DNA of 64,000 bases from Lacrimispora celerecrescens (GTDB lineage Bacteria; Bacillota; Clostridia; Lachnospirales; Lachnospiraceae): the NCBI RefSeq assembly GCF_000732605.1, contig NZ_JPME01000015.1, positions 186,001 through 250,000 of the forward strand, given 5' to 3'. Numbering within the stretch: the stretch's first letter is position 1; each line of letters begins with the position of its first letter. This document shows positions 44,068 through 54,658 of the stretch, piece by piece. The notes beneath the pieces are model-generated. The model had not been told where the DNA came from. It did not search any database and saw nothing but the letters and a program-made list of their open reading frames with translations. A program made the translations under genes and the position numbers.

Positions 44068-45020
44068 ATGCATATAATGGGATTTGATATTGGAGGAACA
44101 AAGTGTGCGGTGTTTCTTTGCCGCCTGGAGGACGATACGATTATATGGAAGGAACGGAAGGAAATAAAGACAACTTCAGACTGGCGAGAAGTGTTGGACA
44201 CCTTATGCGATTACGGAGAACGGATGCTTGAAACCCATGAAGTCTGCCGTTTAGACTGTCGTATTGGAATATCCTGCGGAGGCCCTTTGAGTCCTGACCG
44301 TATGGTCATCTGTTCTCCGCCTAACCTGCCGGGATGGGTTTTGGTTCCCATTGTTTCTTATCTGTCAGATAAACTCCAGATGCCTGCCAGGATGTTAAAC
44401 GACGCCGATGCCTGCGCCCTTGCCGAATGGAAATATGGGGCGGGTAAAGGATCTCTTCATATGATATTTCTCACCTTTGGTACCGGCCTTGGCGCAGGAC
44501 TAATATTGAACGGGCGTTTATATACAGGGGCCTGCGGCATGGCGGGAGAAGTGGGGCACATCCGTCTTAAGGAGGACGGACCGGTGGGATATGGAAAGGC
44601 CGGGAGTCTGGAAGGATTTTGCAGCGGGGGCGGAATCCGTCAAATGGCGATAAGTAAAGCGAAGCAGATGGAAAAAGAGGGGAAAAGGGCATCCTATCAG
44701 ACGGGAGAAATGGCAGAAATCAAGGCAAAGGATGTGGCAGAGGCAGCAGGGCAGGCCATGAGGATGCCGCAGAATTATTAAAAGAGTCGGGAGCATATTT
44801 CGGAAGAGGACTGTCCATGCTTATTGATATCCTGAATCCGGAGGTAATCGTAGCCGGCAGTATATACGCAAGAACCCATGAATTTATGGAAACAGCCATG
44901 TGGGAGGAAATCCACAGGGAGGCTCTTGCCTCTTCCGCAGCCGCGTGCAGGATCGTACCAGCCCAGTTAGGGGAGCGAATAGGGGATTATGGAGCTGTCA
45001 TGGCTGCTGTTTATGAATAG
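44068..45020 (+). pseudogene. ROK family sugar kinase, frameshifted
   Basis: The first frame (to 44781) holds most of a ROK glucokinase-like protein: FDIGGTKCAVFL, CGGPLSP, NDADACALAEW, FGTGLGAGLI and GMAGEVGHIRL plus GSLEGFCSGGG, so phosphate, sugar and part of the zinc motif are present. It then runs into RMPQNY and stops. The next frame continues EDAAELLKESGAYFGRGLSM and LNPEVIVAGSIY to 45020, the normal ROK end. Adding one G at the GG of 44754-44755 joins both halves into about 317 residues. It may be a true inactivation or a base-call error. In context it would phosphorylate the sugar brought in by the transporter. Confidence 0.82.
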
Positions 45021-45127
45021 AGTAACTGTTTTTTTGAAAAGGAGTGACAACAGAAGAGGAACGTGATAAAATAACCCTTGCGCATCTTAAAAGAGCGACA
45101 ATATTTTTGAACAGAGGATGGAAAAAA

Positions 45128-46486
45128 ATGGAAACTGATATGACAAGAGGCAATCCGCTTCCGATCATTTTAAAATTCACACTTCCGCTTCTGATGGGTA
45201 ATATCTTTCAGCAGCTCTATAACATGGCAGATACCATTATCGTAGGCCGTTTTGTAGGTCCGGATGCACTGGCAGCAGTTGGCTCTACCGGTACGATTAT
45301 GTTCCTGGTTATAGGATTTTCCCAGGGCATGAGCACCGGGTTTACGGTCCTTACCAGCCAGCGGTTTGGCGCAGGGGATGAAAACGGTGCAAAGCGATCT
45401 GTGGCCAACGGGATTATCCTGTCATCTTTCGTTATTGTGCTTATGACAGTCATAAGTCTCTCTTTTATGAGAACACTTTTAAGGGTTATGAACACGCCCG
45501 GAAATATTTTCGAGGATGCTTACACCTACATTTCCATCATCTGCATGGGAATTGTTGCAAATGTATTTTACAATCTGTTTTCCTCCTATCTCCGTTCCGT
45601 AGGGAACAGCCGGATCCCCCTTTTGTTCCTGATGTTTTCTGCCTCCTTAAACGTGGTGCTGGATCTTATTTTTATTATTAATTTCAAAATGGGAGTGGCT
45701 GGAGCTGCCTGGGCAACGAATCTTTCTCAGGGGATATCTGCAATCCTTTGCATTTGCTATATCTATAAAAAGGTACCGGTTTTAACTCCAAAGAGGAATC
45801 ACTGGAAGCTGAATGCATCGGATACAACGCGCCAGCTTTCCGTAGGAATTCCCATGGCTCTTCAGTTTGGAATCACTGCATCAGGAACTATCATCATGCA
45901 GTCCGCGGTTAACTTATTTGGTTCAGCCGCAGTAGCAGCTTATACGGCCGCGAATAAGTTTCAGGGTTTGGTTTTACAGGGAATGGTCGCCATGGGTCAG
46001 ACAATGGCTACGTATTCGGGTCAGAATTACGGGAAGGGAGACATCGGAAGGATCCGCCATGGTGTCAGGCTTGTACTGTGGACAGAGGTCGTTTATTCCA
46101 TTCTTTCTTCTGTTATCGTTTGCTTAGTACTCCCATATGCATTAAGGCTGTTTTTCTCGGGTGATGTGGATATAACAGAAATGCTTCCATGGGCGAAAAC
46201 CTATATCTATTTATGTGCTGTTTTCTATATTCCGCTTGGATTCATTTTTATATTCAGAAATACGATGCAGGGGTGCGGCTATGGTCTTCTTCCCATGCTG
46301 GGAGGAGTGGTAGAGCTTGCGGCCAGGCTGATAACTGCGGGATTTGCGATCCGTCTTTTAAGCTTTCCTTTAGCTTGTGCCTGCGATCCGGCGGCCTGGT
46401 TAAGCGCCGGGGTGTTCACGACACTTTCATATGTCTATATCATGAAGAAGGTGGAAAAAAGCAGGGAAAACAAAGGACTTGTCTGA
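45128..46486 (+). CDS. MATE family efflux transporter
   Basis: I start at the ATG at 45128 (METDMTRGNPLPIILKF), which has AGAGGA upstream and gives the usual MATE beginning; the open frame further up has no matching residues. The 452-residue protein has about twelve membrane segments in two homologous halves and the family block PLLMGNIFQQLYNMADTIIVGRFVG in helix 1. It would export cationic or other small compounds using sodium or protons. It is the last gene of the accessory block; plsX follows after 93 bases. Confidence 0.9.
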   Translation: METDMTRGNPLPIILKFTLPLLMGNIFQQLYNMADTIIVGRFVGPDALAAVGSTGTIMFLVIGFSQGMSTGFTVLTSQRFGAGDENGAKRSVANGIILSSFVIVLMTVISLSFMRTLLRVMNTPGNIFEDAYTYISIICMGIVANVFYNLFSSYLRSVGNSRIPLLFLMFSASLNVVLDLIFIINFKMGVAGAAWATNLSQGISAILCICYIYKKVPVLTPKRNHWKLNASDTTRQLSVGIPMALQFGITASGTIIMQSAVNLFGSAAVAAYTAANKFQGLVLQGMVAMGQTMATYSGQNYGKGDIGRIRHGVRLVLWTEVVYSILSSVIVCLVLPYALRLFFSGDVDITEMLPWAKTYIYLCAVFYIPLGFIFIFRNTMQGCGYGLLPMLGGVVELAARLITAGFAIRLLSFPLACACDPAAWLSAGVFTTLSYVYIMKKVEKSRENKGLV

Positions 46487-46579
46487 TCTTTTAAATTTCT
46501 TAATTTATTATTGATTTATAGTATAATATTTAGTATATTATGTAATAGATTATCTTAGGCGATATGTGAAAGGAGAATC

Positions 46580-47596
46580 ATGATGATAAAAGTAGCTGTT
46601 GACGCCATGGGCGGCGACTATGCACCGGTGGAGATGGTGGCCGGAGCCGTAGAGGCGGTAAACGCGAATAAAGAAGTCCAGGTTCTCTTAGTAGGGCAGG
46701 AGCATATTGTATCAGAAGAACTGAAGAAGCATACGTTTCAAAAGGATCAGATACAGATTGTGAATGCATCAGAGGTAATCGAGACGGATGAACCTCCGGT
46801 TAACGCCATACGAAAGAAGAAAGATTCTTCCATCGTTGTGGGAATGAATCTGGTAAAACAAAAGGAGGCGGATGCTTTTGTATCGGCTGGCAGTTCAGGC
46901 GCTATACTGGTTGGCGGACAGGTGATTGTCGGACGGATAAGAGGGGTGGAACGACCACCGCTTGCTCCGCTTATCCCGACGGAAAACGGCGTTTCCCTGC
47001 TGATTGACTGCGGAGCCAATGTGGATGCAAGACCGTCCCATTTGGTACAGTTTGCCAGGATGGGATCCCTTTACATGGAGCATGTAGTGGGAATAAAGAA
47101 TCCAAGAGTGGCTATCGTTAATATCGGCGCAGAAGAGGAAAAGGGAAATGCGCTTGTAAAAGAAACCTTTCCACTGTTAAAGGAGTGCAAGGATATCCAT
47201 TTTACCGGAAGCATTGAAGCCAGGGAGATTCCGCATGGCGGTGCAGATGTCATTGTTTGCGAGGCATTTGTAGGCAATGTAATCCTGAAGCTTTACGAAG
47301 GAGTAGGAGCGACCTTAATCGATAAGGTAAAACGCGGTATGATGGGAAGTTTAAGGAGCAAAATCGGAGCTCTGCTTGTAAAACCTGCTTTGAAGGAAAG
47401 CCTGAAATCATTTGATGCATCTCAGCACGGCGGGGCACCGCTTCTGGGACTGAATGGCTTGGTTGTAAAAACCCATGGGAATTCAAAGGCAACAGAAGTG
47501 AAGAACTCCATACTTCAATGCGTAACCTTCAAAGAACAGGGAATTAATGATAAGATAAGAGAAAGTCTTAAAAAGAATGATGAAAGTCAAGAATAG
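46580..47596 (+). CDS. plsX: Phosphate acyltransferase PlsX
   Basis: PlsX turns acyl-ACP into acyl-phosphate for phospholipid synthesis. The 338-residue product has [14 protein letters not shown] at the start, [12 protein letters not shown], and the [13 protein letters not shown] and [15 protein letters not shown] blocks of the family. Start could be either of two adjacent ATG codons after AAAGGAGA. A TATAAT at 46522 may be its -10. acpP follows 19 bases later. In related genomes this gene normally follows rpmF directly. Confidence 0.96.
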   Translation: MMIKVAVDAMGGDYAPVEMVAGAVEAVNANKEVQVLLVGQEHIVSEELKKHTFQKDQIQIVNASEVIETDEPPVNAIRKKKDSSIVVGMNLVKQKEADAFVSAGSSGAILVGGQVIVGRIRGVERPPLAPLIPTENGVSLLIDCGANVDARPSHLVQFARMGSLYMEHVVGIKNPRVAIVNIGAEEEKGNALVKETFPLLKECKDIHFTGSIEAREIPHGGADVIVCEAFVGNVILKLYEGVGATLIDKVKRGMMGSLRSKIGALLVKPALKESLKSFDASQHGGAPLLGLNGLVVKTHGNSKATEVKNSILQCVTFKEQGINDKIRESLKKNDESQE

Positions 47597-47615
47597 GAGA
47601 GAGGAAGGAAAAGAA

Positions 47616-47846
47616 ATGGAATTTGAGAAGTTACAAAACATAATTGCAGAGGTGTTAAATATTGAGCCGGATGAGGTGACCATGAACTCCACATTTGTGG
47701 ATGACCTTGGTGCTGACTCCCTTGATGTGTTCCAGATCATTATGGGCATTGAGGAGGAATTTGATATTGAGATTCCAACGGAAGTGGCAGAAAACATCGT
47801 AAGTGTCAGTGACGCAGTAGAACAGATCAAGAATGCTTTAAATTAA
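47616..47846 (+). CDS. acpP: Acyl carrier protein
   Basis: The ATG at 47616 follows GGAAGGAAA and gives a 76-residue acidic protein. The phosphopantetheine serine sits in [20 protein letters not shown], the standard ACP motif (here DVFQ rather than DVVE). The gene lies between plsX and rnc as in most Firmicutes. The frame is open to 47577, but the added residues are not ACP-like. Confidence 0.96.
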   Translation: MEFEKLQNIIAEVLNIEPDEVTMNSTFVDDLGADSLDVFQIIMGIEEEFDIEIPTEVAENIVSVSDAVEQIKNALN

Positions 47847-47854
47847 TAGATGTG

Positions 47855-47891
47855 GGTGCTGCCGGGGACTTTTTAGTCTGTCCGCAGCACC
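47855..47891 (+). terminator. Hairpin between acpP and rnc
   Basis: GGTGCTGC (47855-47862) pairs with GCAGCACC (47884-47891), with inner GACT/AGTC pairing, followed by TTCTTTC. It may be a partial terminator or a processing site for the RNase III made by the next gene. Confidence 0.5.
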
Positions 47892-47918
47892 TTCTTTCAT
47901 AATGAGAAGAGGTGTAAG

Positions 47919-48650
47919 ATGAGCAGGAATTTAAAAGAACTGGAGGAGCGTATCGGCTACCGTTTTTCGGACAAGAATCTCATGACACAGGCCATGACAC
48001 ACAGCTCCTATGCCAATGAGCACCGGTTAAATAAGCTGGAATGCAACGAGCGACTGGAATTTTTGGGAGACTCTGTACTGGAAGTGATTTCCAGTGACTG
48101 CCTGTATCACAAGTATCCGGAAAATCCGGAGGGGGATTTGACAAAGATACGTGCCAGCATTGTCTGTGAACCGACTCTTGCCTATTGTGCAGAGGATATC
48201 AGGCTTGGAGAATACCTGCTTTTGGGCAGGGGGGAAGAAGCCACCGGGGGCAGAGGGCGTGCGTCGATCGTATCTGATGCTATGGAAGCGCTGATTGGGG
48301 CCATTTATCTGGACGGTGGTTTTGCTAATGCAAAAGAGTTTATCCTTCGTTTCATCATGAATGATCTGGAACATAAACAGCTCTTTTATGATAGCAAGAC
48401 TATCTTGCAGGAGATTGTACAGAGTAAGACGGACGAGCCTTTAAGCTATGAGCTATTACGGGAAGAGGGACCGGATCATAACAAGGTATTTGAGTCTCAG
48501 GTCCTTATAGGCAAGGAAGTAATTGGCCAGGGGACAGGACGGACGAAAAAGGCGGCAGAGCAGGTAGCTGCCTATCATGGGATCCTCAGCCTAAAGAATA
48601 CGGAAACACCCTGCGGGTATACCTCTATGTCCAAAGAGCATGGACAATAA
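47919..48650 (+). CDS. rnc: Ribonuclease III
   Basis: RNase III cuts double-stranded RNA, including rRNA precursors. The 243-residue protein has the nuclease signature NERLEFLGDSVLEV near residue 43, the second acidic pair in SDAMEALIGAIYLD, and a C-terminal dsRNA-binding domain (DPLSYELL-like start through GQGTGRTKKAAEQVAAYHGI). The last 15 or so residues (ETPCGYTSMSKEHGQ) are not part of the family. They are encoded by the first copy of a 52-bp tandem repeat, suggesting the original 3' end was overwritten by the repeat. Confidence 0.95.
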   Translation: MSRNLKELEERIGYRFSDKNLMTQAMTHSSYANEHRLNKLECNERLEFLGDSVLEVISSDCLYHKYPENPEGDLTKIRASIVCEPTLAYCAEDIRLGEYLLLGRGEEATGGRGRASIVSDAMEALIGAIYLDGGFANAKEFILRFIMNDLEHKQLFYDSKTILQEIVQSKTDEPLSYELLREEGPDHNKVFESQVLIGKEVIGQGTGRTKKAAEQVAAYHGILSLKNTETPCGYTSMSKEHGQ

Positions 48651-48757
48651 TAAGGAAACACCCTGCGGGCATCCCTCTATGTCCAGAAAGCATGGACAAT
48701 AATAAGGAAACACCCTGCGGGCATACCTCTATGTCCAGAAAGCATGGACAATAATAA
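48602..48757 (+). repeat. Three tandem 52-bp repeats across the end of rnc
   Basis: Units begin at 48602, 48654 and 48706, each starting GGAAACACCCTGCGGG and ending GGACAATAATAA; units 2 and 3 differ by one base, unit 1 by a few more. Each contains TGTCCA-N7-TGGACA (in unit 1 the right arm remains), so the RNA can form a hairpin per unit. The array runs from the rnc tail into the gap before smc. Fifty-two is not a multiple of three, so copy number would not extend the protein; unit 1 carries the rnc stop. Confidence 0.95.
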
Positions 48758-48800
48758 GGAAAAGAAAGGGCAGGCCCTGTAAAGCCTGTCGGCGTGAAAT

Positions 48801-51800
48801 ATGTATTTAAAAAGTATTGAAATCCAGGGTTTTAAATCTTTTGCCAATAAGATCGTCTTTGAATTTCATAACGGAATCACCGGCATCGTAGGCCCTAACG
48901 GCAGCGGCAAGAGCAATGTTGCCGATGCCGTGCGTTGGGTGCTTGGAGAGCAGAAGGTAAAACAGCTTCGAAGCTCCAACATGCAGGACGTGATTTTCTC
49001 CGGAACAGAACTGAGAAAGCCTCAGGGCTTTGCTTACGTTGCCATTACCCTTGATAATTCCGATCACCATCTGGCCATTGATTACGACCAGGTAACCGTA
49101 TCGCGAAGGGTTTACCGTTCCGGCGAAAGCGAGTACATGATCAATGGCAGCGCCTGTCGTCTAAAGGATATTTATGAATTGTTCTATGATACCGGAATTG
49201 GTAAGGAAGGCTATTCCATTATCGGACAGGGACAGATTGATAAGATTCTAAGCGGAAAGCCTGAGGAGCGCAGGGAACTGTTTGATGAAGCCGCCGGTAT
49301 TGTTAAATTTAAACGGCGTAAACTCATCGCCCAAAAGAAATTAGATGATGAAAAACAAAACCTCATCCGTGTCAATGACATTCTCACAGAGCTTGAAAAG
49401 CAGGTAGGCCCCCTTGCAAGGCAATCAGAGGCTGCTAAGGAATATCTTCGTTTAAAGGAAGATTTAAAAAAGTATGATGTGAACCAGTTCCTGATGGAGA
49501 CTGAAGGAATCCAGAAACAGATGAAGGAAATCCAGGAAAAGGAAACCATTGTATCTCATGATCTGGATGATGCAAAGCAGACATCAGAGGGCATCCGGGA
49601 AGAATATGATGTTCTGGATACATATTTGGCGGAGCTGGAGGAGGCCATCAGCAGCGCCAGGAATGAGAATAATAAATCCAACATGGAGACGGGAAGCCTG
49701 GAAGGCCGGATCAATGTATTAAAAGAACAGATTAATACGGAACAGATGAATGCGGAGCACATTGCCGGTCGCATGAGAGCAATCCATGCTGAAATGCAGA
49801 TGAAAATGGATCAGGCAGCCACTTATGAGGAAGAACGTTCCCTGATTGCAGACCAAGTGAAAGCCGCAGTAAAAGAACTGAAAGAAGCGGAAGAAGTTCT
49901 GCATTCAGAAGATGAAGCCATCCGCCTTTTGGAACAGCAGATTGAGGAAGGAAAGAGCGGGATCATTGATATCCTCAATGAAAAAGCTTCCCTGACCGCA
50001 AAACAGCAGCGATATGAAACCATGCTGGAACAGGTGAATGTGCGCCGTTCTGAGGTTTGCCAGAAGCTTTTAAAATTTAAAAGCGATGAATCTGAGCAGG
50101 ATGAACAGCTGGAAACTCTTCAAACCGAAGCGGATGAGATAGAAACAAGAATCGCGGAAGGGCAGGAAGCCCAGGCGTTTTGTGAGAACCGGGTGGAGGA
50201 ACTGACGGGCGAGGTCAAAAGGCTTAACAAGAACCTAAATGACAAACAGCAGGAATATCACACCAGTTATACAAAGCTGGAATCTCTCAGAAACATTGCA
50301 GAACGGTACGAGGGCTATGGCGGCAGCATCCGTCGCGTGATGGAGGTAAGAGACCGGATTCACGGCATTCACGGGGTTGTTGCGGATTTAATCACAGTTC
50401 CGAAAAAATATGAAATTGCCATTGAGACTGCTCTTGGCGGAAGCATCCAGAATATTGTTACCGATTCCGAAGCAACAGCCAAGCAGCTCATTGAATACTT
50501 GAAGAAAAACCGGTATGGAAGGGCAACCTTTCTTCCCTTAACCAGTATGGGAAACAGGGATTCCTTCCGCCAGGATAAGGCTCTTACAGAGCCGGGGGTA
50601 TTGGGGCTTGCAAATACTCTGGTGGATACGGATGACCGGTATAAAGGTCTTTTAAATCATCTTCTGGGCCGTGTCGTTGTGGTTGATACCATTGACCATG
50701 CCATCGCCCTTGCGAAGAAATACCAGTATTCTTTCAGGATCGTAACACTGGAAGGAGAACTTTTAAGCGTCGGCGGTTCCATGACAGGTGGTGCTTTTAA
50801 GAATACCAGCAATCTGTTAGGCCGTAAGCGTGAAATGGAAGAACTGGAAGAAATCTGCTCCAAGGCCCTTTCCGATGTCGAGCGGTTAGAAAAAGAACTG
50901 GTGATGAACGAGGGACTCCTTGGGGAAAGCAGGGAAGAACTGGAAAAGATCCGGGCAGAAAAACAGCAGCTTTATTTAAAACAAAATACGGTTAAAATAA
51001 ATATACGCCGGATTGAAGATAAAAAAGAAGAAATCAAGGAATCCTACGGTGACCTGGAGAGGGAAAACGGCCAGCTTGAGGTGCAGATTCGAGAAATCAG
51101 TGCCAGCCAGCAGGAGCTCCTTACATCCGTTGATAAGTTGGAAATACAGAATCAGGATACGGTCGGAGAGCTGGAACGTTTAAACGGCCGGCTTGAAACT
51201 GCCAGGACAGATCGGGAACAGCACTCCAAAGACTTATCGTCAGTCCAGCTGAAAACCTCAGGTTTAAAGCAGAAGGATGATTTTGAACTGGAAAATATCA
51301 GGCGTGTGAAAGAAGAGATTCATCGTCTGGAGGAAGAGCTTTCCGGACTTTCAAACGGTACCAATGGGTCTAATTCCATTATTGAAGAGAAACAAAAAGA
51401 AATTGAGGTATTAAAAGGCAGGATCGAGGAAAAAAAGGTATACTCAGAAGAACTGGAAGGCATCATAAATGAGAAGTCCGTACAAAAAGAAACCAGTTCA
51501 AAGGAGCAGAAAGAATTGTTCCGAAAACGAGAAGAGCTTACGGGAAGGATCAGCCTTTTGGATAAAGAACTGTTCCGTCTGCAAAGCCAGAAGGAAAAGC
51601 TGGATGAGTGGATGGAGAACCATGTCAATTACATGTGGAATGAATATGAATTAACTTTTTCCACTGCAAAGGATTTGAAGAACCAGGAATGGACGTCACT
51701 CCCTGAGATTAAACGTATGATCCAGTCCTTAAAAGAGGAGATCCGGAAGCTTGGCAATGTCAATGTCAATGCCATTGAGGATTACAAAGAGGTATCAGAG

Positions 51801-52361
51801 CGCTATGAATTCATGAAGACCCAGCACGATGATCTGGTGGCCGCAGAGGGCACCCTGCTAAAGATTATCGATGAACTGGATACTGGAATGAGAAAACAAT
51901 TCGAGGAAAAGTTCCGTGAAATACGACAGGAGTTTGATAAGGTGTTTAAGGAGCTTTTCGGAGGAGGAAGGGGTACATTAGAGCTGGTAGAGGATGAGGA
52001 TATCCTGGAAGCAGGAATTCAAATCATATCCCAGCCGCCTGGCAAGAAGCTTCAGAATATGATGCAGCTTTCCGGTGGAGAAAAGGCATTGACAGCGATT
52101 GCACTGCTGTTTGCCATCCAGAACTTAAAGCCCTCTCCATTCTGCCTTCTTGACGAGATCGAAGCAGCCCTTGATGATTCCAACGTGGACCGTTTTGCAA
52201 AATACCTGCATAAACTGACAAAATATACTCAGTTTATTGTTATTACACACAGACGTGGTACCATGTTATCCGCAGACCGTCTATATGGTATTACCATGCA
52301 GGAGAAGGGCGTTTCAACGCTAGTATCTGTAAACCTGATTGAAGAAGATTTAGAAAGTTAA
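48801..52361 (+). CDS. smc: Chromosome segregation protein SMC
   Basis: The 1186-residue ATPase is full length. The N-terminal head has [21 protein letters not shown] (about residues 32-52). Two long coiled coils (about 165-500 and 670-1000) flank a hinge near 515-660 that begins [10 protein letters not shown] and includes [11 protein letters not shown]. The C-terminal head has [16 protein letters not shown] and the Walker [18 protein letters not shown] compacts and segregates chromosomes with ScpA/ScpB. It starts 43 bases after the 52-bp repeats and is followed 11 bases later by ftsY, the usual clostridial order. Confidence 0.97.
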   Translation: MYLKSIEIQGFKSFANKIVFEFHNGITGIVGPNGSGKSNVADAVRWVLGEQKVKQLRSSNMQDVIFSGTELRKPQGFAYVAITLDNSDHHLAIDYDQVTVSRRVYRSGESEYMINGSACRLKDIYELFYDTGIGKEGYSIIGQGQIDKILSGKPEERRELFDEAAGIVKFKRRKLIAQKKLDDEKQNLIRVNDILTELEKQVGPLARQSEAAKEYLRLKEDLKKYDVNQFLMETEGIQKQMKEIQEKETIVSHDLDDAKQTSEGIREEYDVLDTYLAELEEAISSARNENNKSNMETGSLEGRINVLKEQINTEQMNAEHIAGRMRAIHAEMQMKMDQAATYEEERSLIADQVKAAVKELKEAEEVLHSEDEAIRLLEQQIEEGKSGIIDILNEKASLTAKQQRYETMLEQVNVRRSEVCQKLLKFKSDESEQDEQLETLQTEADEIETRIAEGQEAQAFCENRVEELTGEVKRLNKNLNDKQQEYHTSYTKLESLRNIAERYEGYGGSIRRVMEVRDRIHGIHGVVADLITVPKKYEIAIETALGGSIQNIVTDSEATAKQLIEYLKKNRYGRATFLPLTSMGNRDSFRQDKALTEPGVLGLANTLVDTDDRYKGLLNHLLGRVVVVDTIDHAIALAKKYQYSFRIVTLEGELLSVGGSMTGGAFKNTSNLLGRKREMEELEEICSKALSDVERLEKELVMNEGLLGESREELEKIRAEKQQLYLKQNTVKINIRRIEDKKEEIKESYGDLERENGQLEVQIREISASQQELLTSVDKLEIQNQDTVGELERLNGRLETARTDREQHSKDLSSVQLKTSGLKQKDDFELENIRRVKEEIHRLEEELSGLSNGTNGSNSIIEEKQKEIEVLKGRIEEKKVYSEELEGIINEKSVQKETSSKEQKELFRKREELTGRISLLDKELFRLQSQKEKLDEWMENHVNYMWNEYELTFSTAKDLKNQEWTSLPEIKRMIQSLKEEIRKLGNVNVNAIEDYKEVSERYEFMKTQHDDLVAAEGTLLKIIDELDTGMRKQFEEKFREIRQEFDKVFKELFGGGRGTLELVEDEDILEAGIQIISQPPGKKLQNMMQLSGGEKALTAIALLFAIQNLKPSPFCLLDEIEAALDDSNVDRFAKYLHKLTKYTQFIVITHRRGTMLSADRLYGITMQEKGVSTLVSVNLIEEDLES

Positions 52362-52372
52362 GGAGGCCGACT

Positions 52373-53314
52373 ATGGGTGAGAAAAAGGGATTCTTTGGAA
52401 AGCTGGTCGCTGGGCTGCAGAAGACAAGGGACAACATCATCTCGGGCGTAGATTCCATATTCAGCGGTTTTTCAGCCATTGATGATGAGTTTTATGAGGA
52501 AATTGAAGAGATCCTGATTATGGGGGATCTGGGTATCCAGACCACCATGTCGATTATGGACGATTTGAGAAAGAAAGTAAAGGAACAAAACATCAAGGAT
52601 CCCATGGAATGCAAACAGCTACTCATGGACAGCATCATGGAACAGATGGATCTGGGCGAAAATGCCTATGAATTTGAAAAACAGCGGTCCGTTCTTTTGA
52701 TCATCGGCGTAAATGGAGTGGGAAAAACCACATCAGTTGGAAAGCTGGCCGGGCAGATGAAGGATGACGGAAAGAAGGTGATCGTTGCTGCGGCAGATAC
52801 ATTCCGTGCGGCTGCTATCGAGCAGCTAAGCGAATGGTCCAAAAGGGCCGGTGTGGACATCATCGCACAGCAGGAAGGTTCCGATCCTGCGGCAGTTGTT
52901 TATGATGCGGTAGCAGCGGCAAAATCCAGGCATGCGGATCTTTTGATCTGTGATACCGCAGGCCGTCTGCATAACAAGAAAAACCTGATGGAAGAACTTA
53001 AAAAGATCAATCGAATCATTGATAAGGAATACCCAGAGGCTTACCGGGAAACCCTGGTAGTGCTGGATGGGACCACTGGACAGAATGCACTTGTCCAGGC
53101 GAAGCAATTCATGGAAGTTGCGGATATTACCGGAATTATCCTTACAAAGCTTGACGGAACCGCAAAAGGGGGCATTGCGGTCGCTATTCAGTCAGAACTT
53201 GGAATTCCTGTAAAATATATTGGGGTAGGAGAGAAACTTGATGACCTGCAGAAATTCAATGCAAAAGAATTTGTAAGCGCATTGTTTCACGTTGAAGAGA
53301 AAGAAGAGGCGTAA
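52373..53314 (+). CDS. ftsY: Signal recognition particle receptor FtsY
   Basis: FtsY receives ribosome-SRP complexes at the membrane. The 313-residue product lacks the long acidic N-terminal domain of E. coli FtsY, as is normal for Firmicutes. The NG domain shows GVNGVGKTTSVGKLA (G1), AADTFRAAAIEQL, DTAGRLHNKKNLMEEL (G3) and TKLDGTAKGG (G4). It starts six bases after AAGGAGGC and is part of the rnc-smc-ftsY unit; the threonine ammonia-lyase gene begins only three bases after its stop. Confidence 0.97.
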   Translation: MGEKKGFFGKLVAGLQKTRDNIISGVDSIFSGFSAIDDEFYEEIEEILIMGDLGIQTTMSIMDDLRKKVKEQNIKDPMECKQLLMDSIMEQMDLGENAYEFEKQRSVLLIIGVNGVGKTTSVGKLAGQMKDDGKKVIVAAADTFRAAAIEQLSEWSKRAGVDIIAQQEGSDPAAVVYDAVAAAKSRHADLLICDTAGRLHNKKNLMEELKKINRIIDKEYPEAYRETLVVLDGTTGQNALVQAKQFMEVADITGIILTKLDGTAKGGIAVAIQSELGIPVKYIGVGEKLDDLQKFNAKEFVSALFHVEEKEEA

Positions 53315-53317
53315 AGT

Positions 53318-54540
53318 ATGTTGACATTGGAAAAGTTTGAAGAAGCATCGGAAGCCGTTAGCAAAGTTATCCTGGAAACAAAACTGATATACAGTGAGTA
53401 TTTCTCCACCCAGACCGGTAATAAGGTATATTTCAAGCCGGAAAATATGCAGTATACCGGTGCTTATAAGGTAAGAGGGGCTTATTATAAAATCAGTACC
53501 CTGTCTGAAGAAGAAAAATCCAAAGGTCTTATAGCTGCCTCTGCAGGTAATCATGCCCAAGGCGTTGCCTATGCGGCGAAGCTGGCCGGCATTCCGGCGA
53601 CCATCGTAATGCCTACCACGGCACCATTAATGAAAGTAAACCGTACCAAAGGCTATGGAGCGGAGGTCATATTAGAAGGCGACGTTTTTGATGAGGCTTG
53701 CAATTATGCCTACAAGCTTGCGGAAGAACGGGGACTTACCTTTATTCATGCTTTTGATGACTTGGACGTAGCGGCCGGACAGGGAACCATTGCCATGGAG
53801 ATCATCAAGGAACTTCCTACGGTTGATTATATCCTGGTTCCCATCGGAGGAGGCGGCCTTTGTACAGGAGTTTCTACTCTTGCCAAGATGTTAAACCCCA
53901 AGATCAAGATTATCGGCGTGGAACCGTCAGGTGCCAACTGTATGCAGGAATCCTTACGACAGGGGAAGGTAGTTTCCCTTCCAGGAGTCAACACGATTGC
54001 AGACGGAACTGCTGTAAAATGCCCGGGAGAAAAGCTCTTCCCCTACATCGAGAAAAATGTGGATGAAGTCATTACCATAGAAGATTCCGAACTGATCGTG
54101 GCATTCCTTGACATGGTTGAGAACCATAAGATGATCGTGGAGAATTCAGGGCTTCTGACTGTTGCGGCTTTAAAGCACATGAACGTGGACAATAAAAAAA
54201 TTGTTTCTATCTTAAGCGGGGGAAACATGGATGTGATCACCATGGCTTCCATCGTCCAACTGGGACTGATGCAGAGAGACCGTATCTTTACGGTATCTGT
54301 TCTGCTTCCGGATAAGCCAGGAGAACTTGCAAAGATATCTGCACTTCTTGCAAAAGAACAGGGTAATGTTATCCGTCTGGACCACAACCAGTTTATCAGC
54401 ATTAACCGGAATGCGGCAGTGGAACTTCGCATAACCATGGAAGCATTTGGAACGGAACATAAGAATACTATTATGGCAGCACTTACGGCTCAGGCTACAG
54501 GCCTAAGCTGGTTAAATCAAAAGGAACTTATGCGGATTAA
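53318..54540 (+). pseudogene. ilvA: Threonine ammonia-lyase, C-terminus frameshifted
   Basis: The enzyme deaminates threonine to 2-oxobutyrate using PLP. Key parts are intact: the PLP lysine in YTGAYKVRGAYYKI, SAGNHAQGVAYAA, the glycine loop IGGGGLCTG and SGGNMD, then an ACT-type regulatory domain starting FTVSVLLPDKPGELAKISALL. As printed, the frame drifts after MAALTAQ and reads through the terminator to 54670, giving 450 residues. One added G in CAGGC at about 54491-54494 yields GYRPKLVKSKGTYAD and a stop at 54540, a normal 407-residue end right before the terminator. Most of the protein is unaffected, so activity may remain or the base call may be wrong. Confidence 0.9.
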
Positions 54541-54548
54541 GATTCCAT

Positions 54549-54592
54549 ATATACAAAAAAAGCACGGGATTGTACCGCGCTTTTTTGTATAT
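54549..54592 (+). terminator. Intrinsic terminator after ilvA
   Basis: A stem of about 18 bp (ATATACAAAAAAAGC...GCTTTTTTGTATAT) with a CGG/CCG top starts eight bases after the restored ilvA stop. That placement supports the corrected reading frame. Confidence 0.85.
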
Positions 54593-54658
54593 AAAAAGTC
54601 AAAGCAATGCTTTCCGGATATAACTTTGAGAGCAGATGAGACCGGTGAAGCAATGTTG

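Noticed and set aside
8008-46579. Integrative element with attachment sites at rpmF and plsX
   Set aside because: No integrase, relaxase, tRNA or matching direct repeats were found at the borders.
48602-48757. CRISPR-like array
   Set aside because: The 52-bp units are contiguous with no spacers, so this is a plain tandem repeat; no cas genes nearby.
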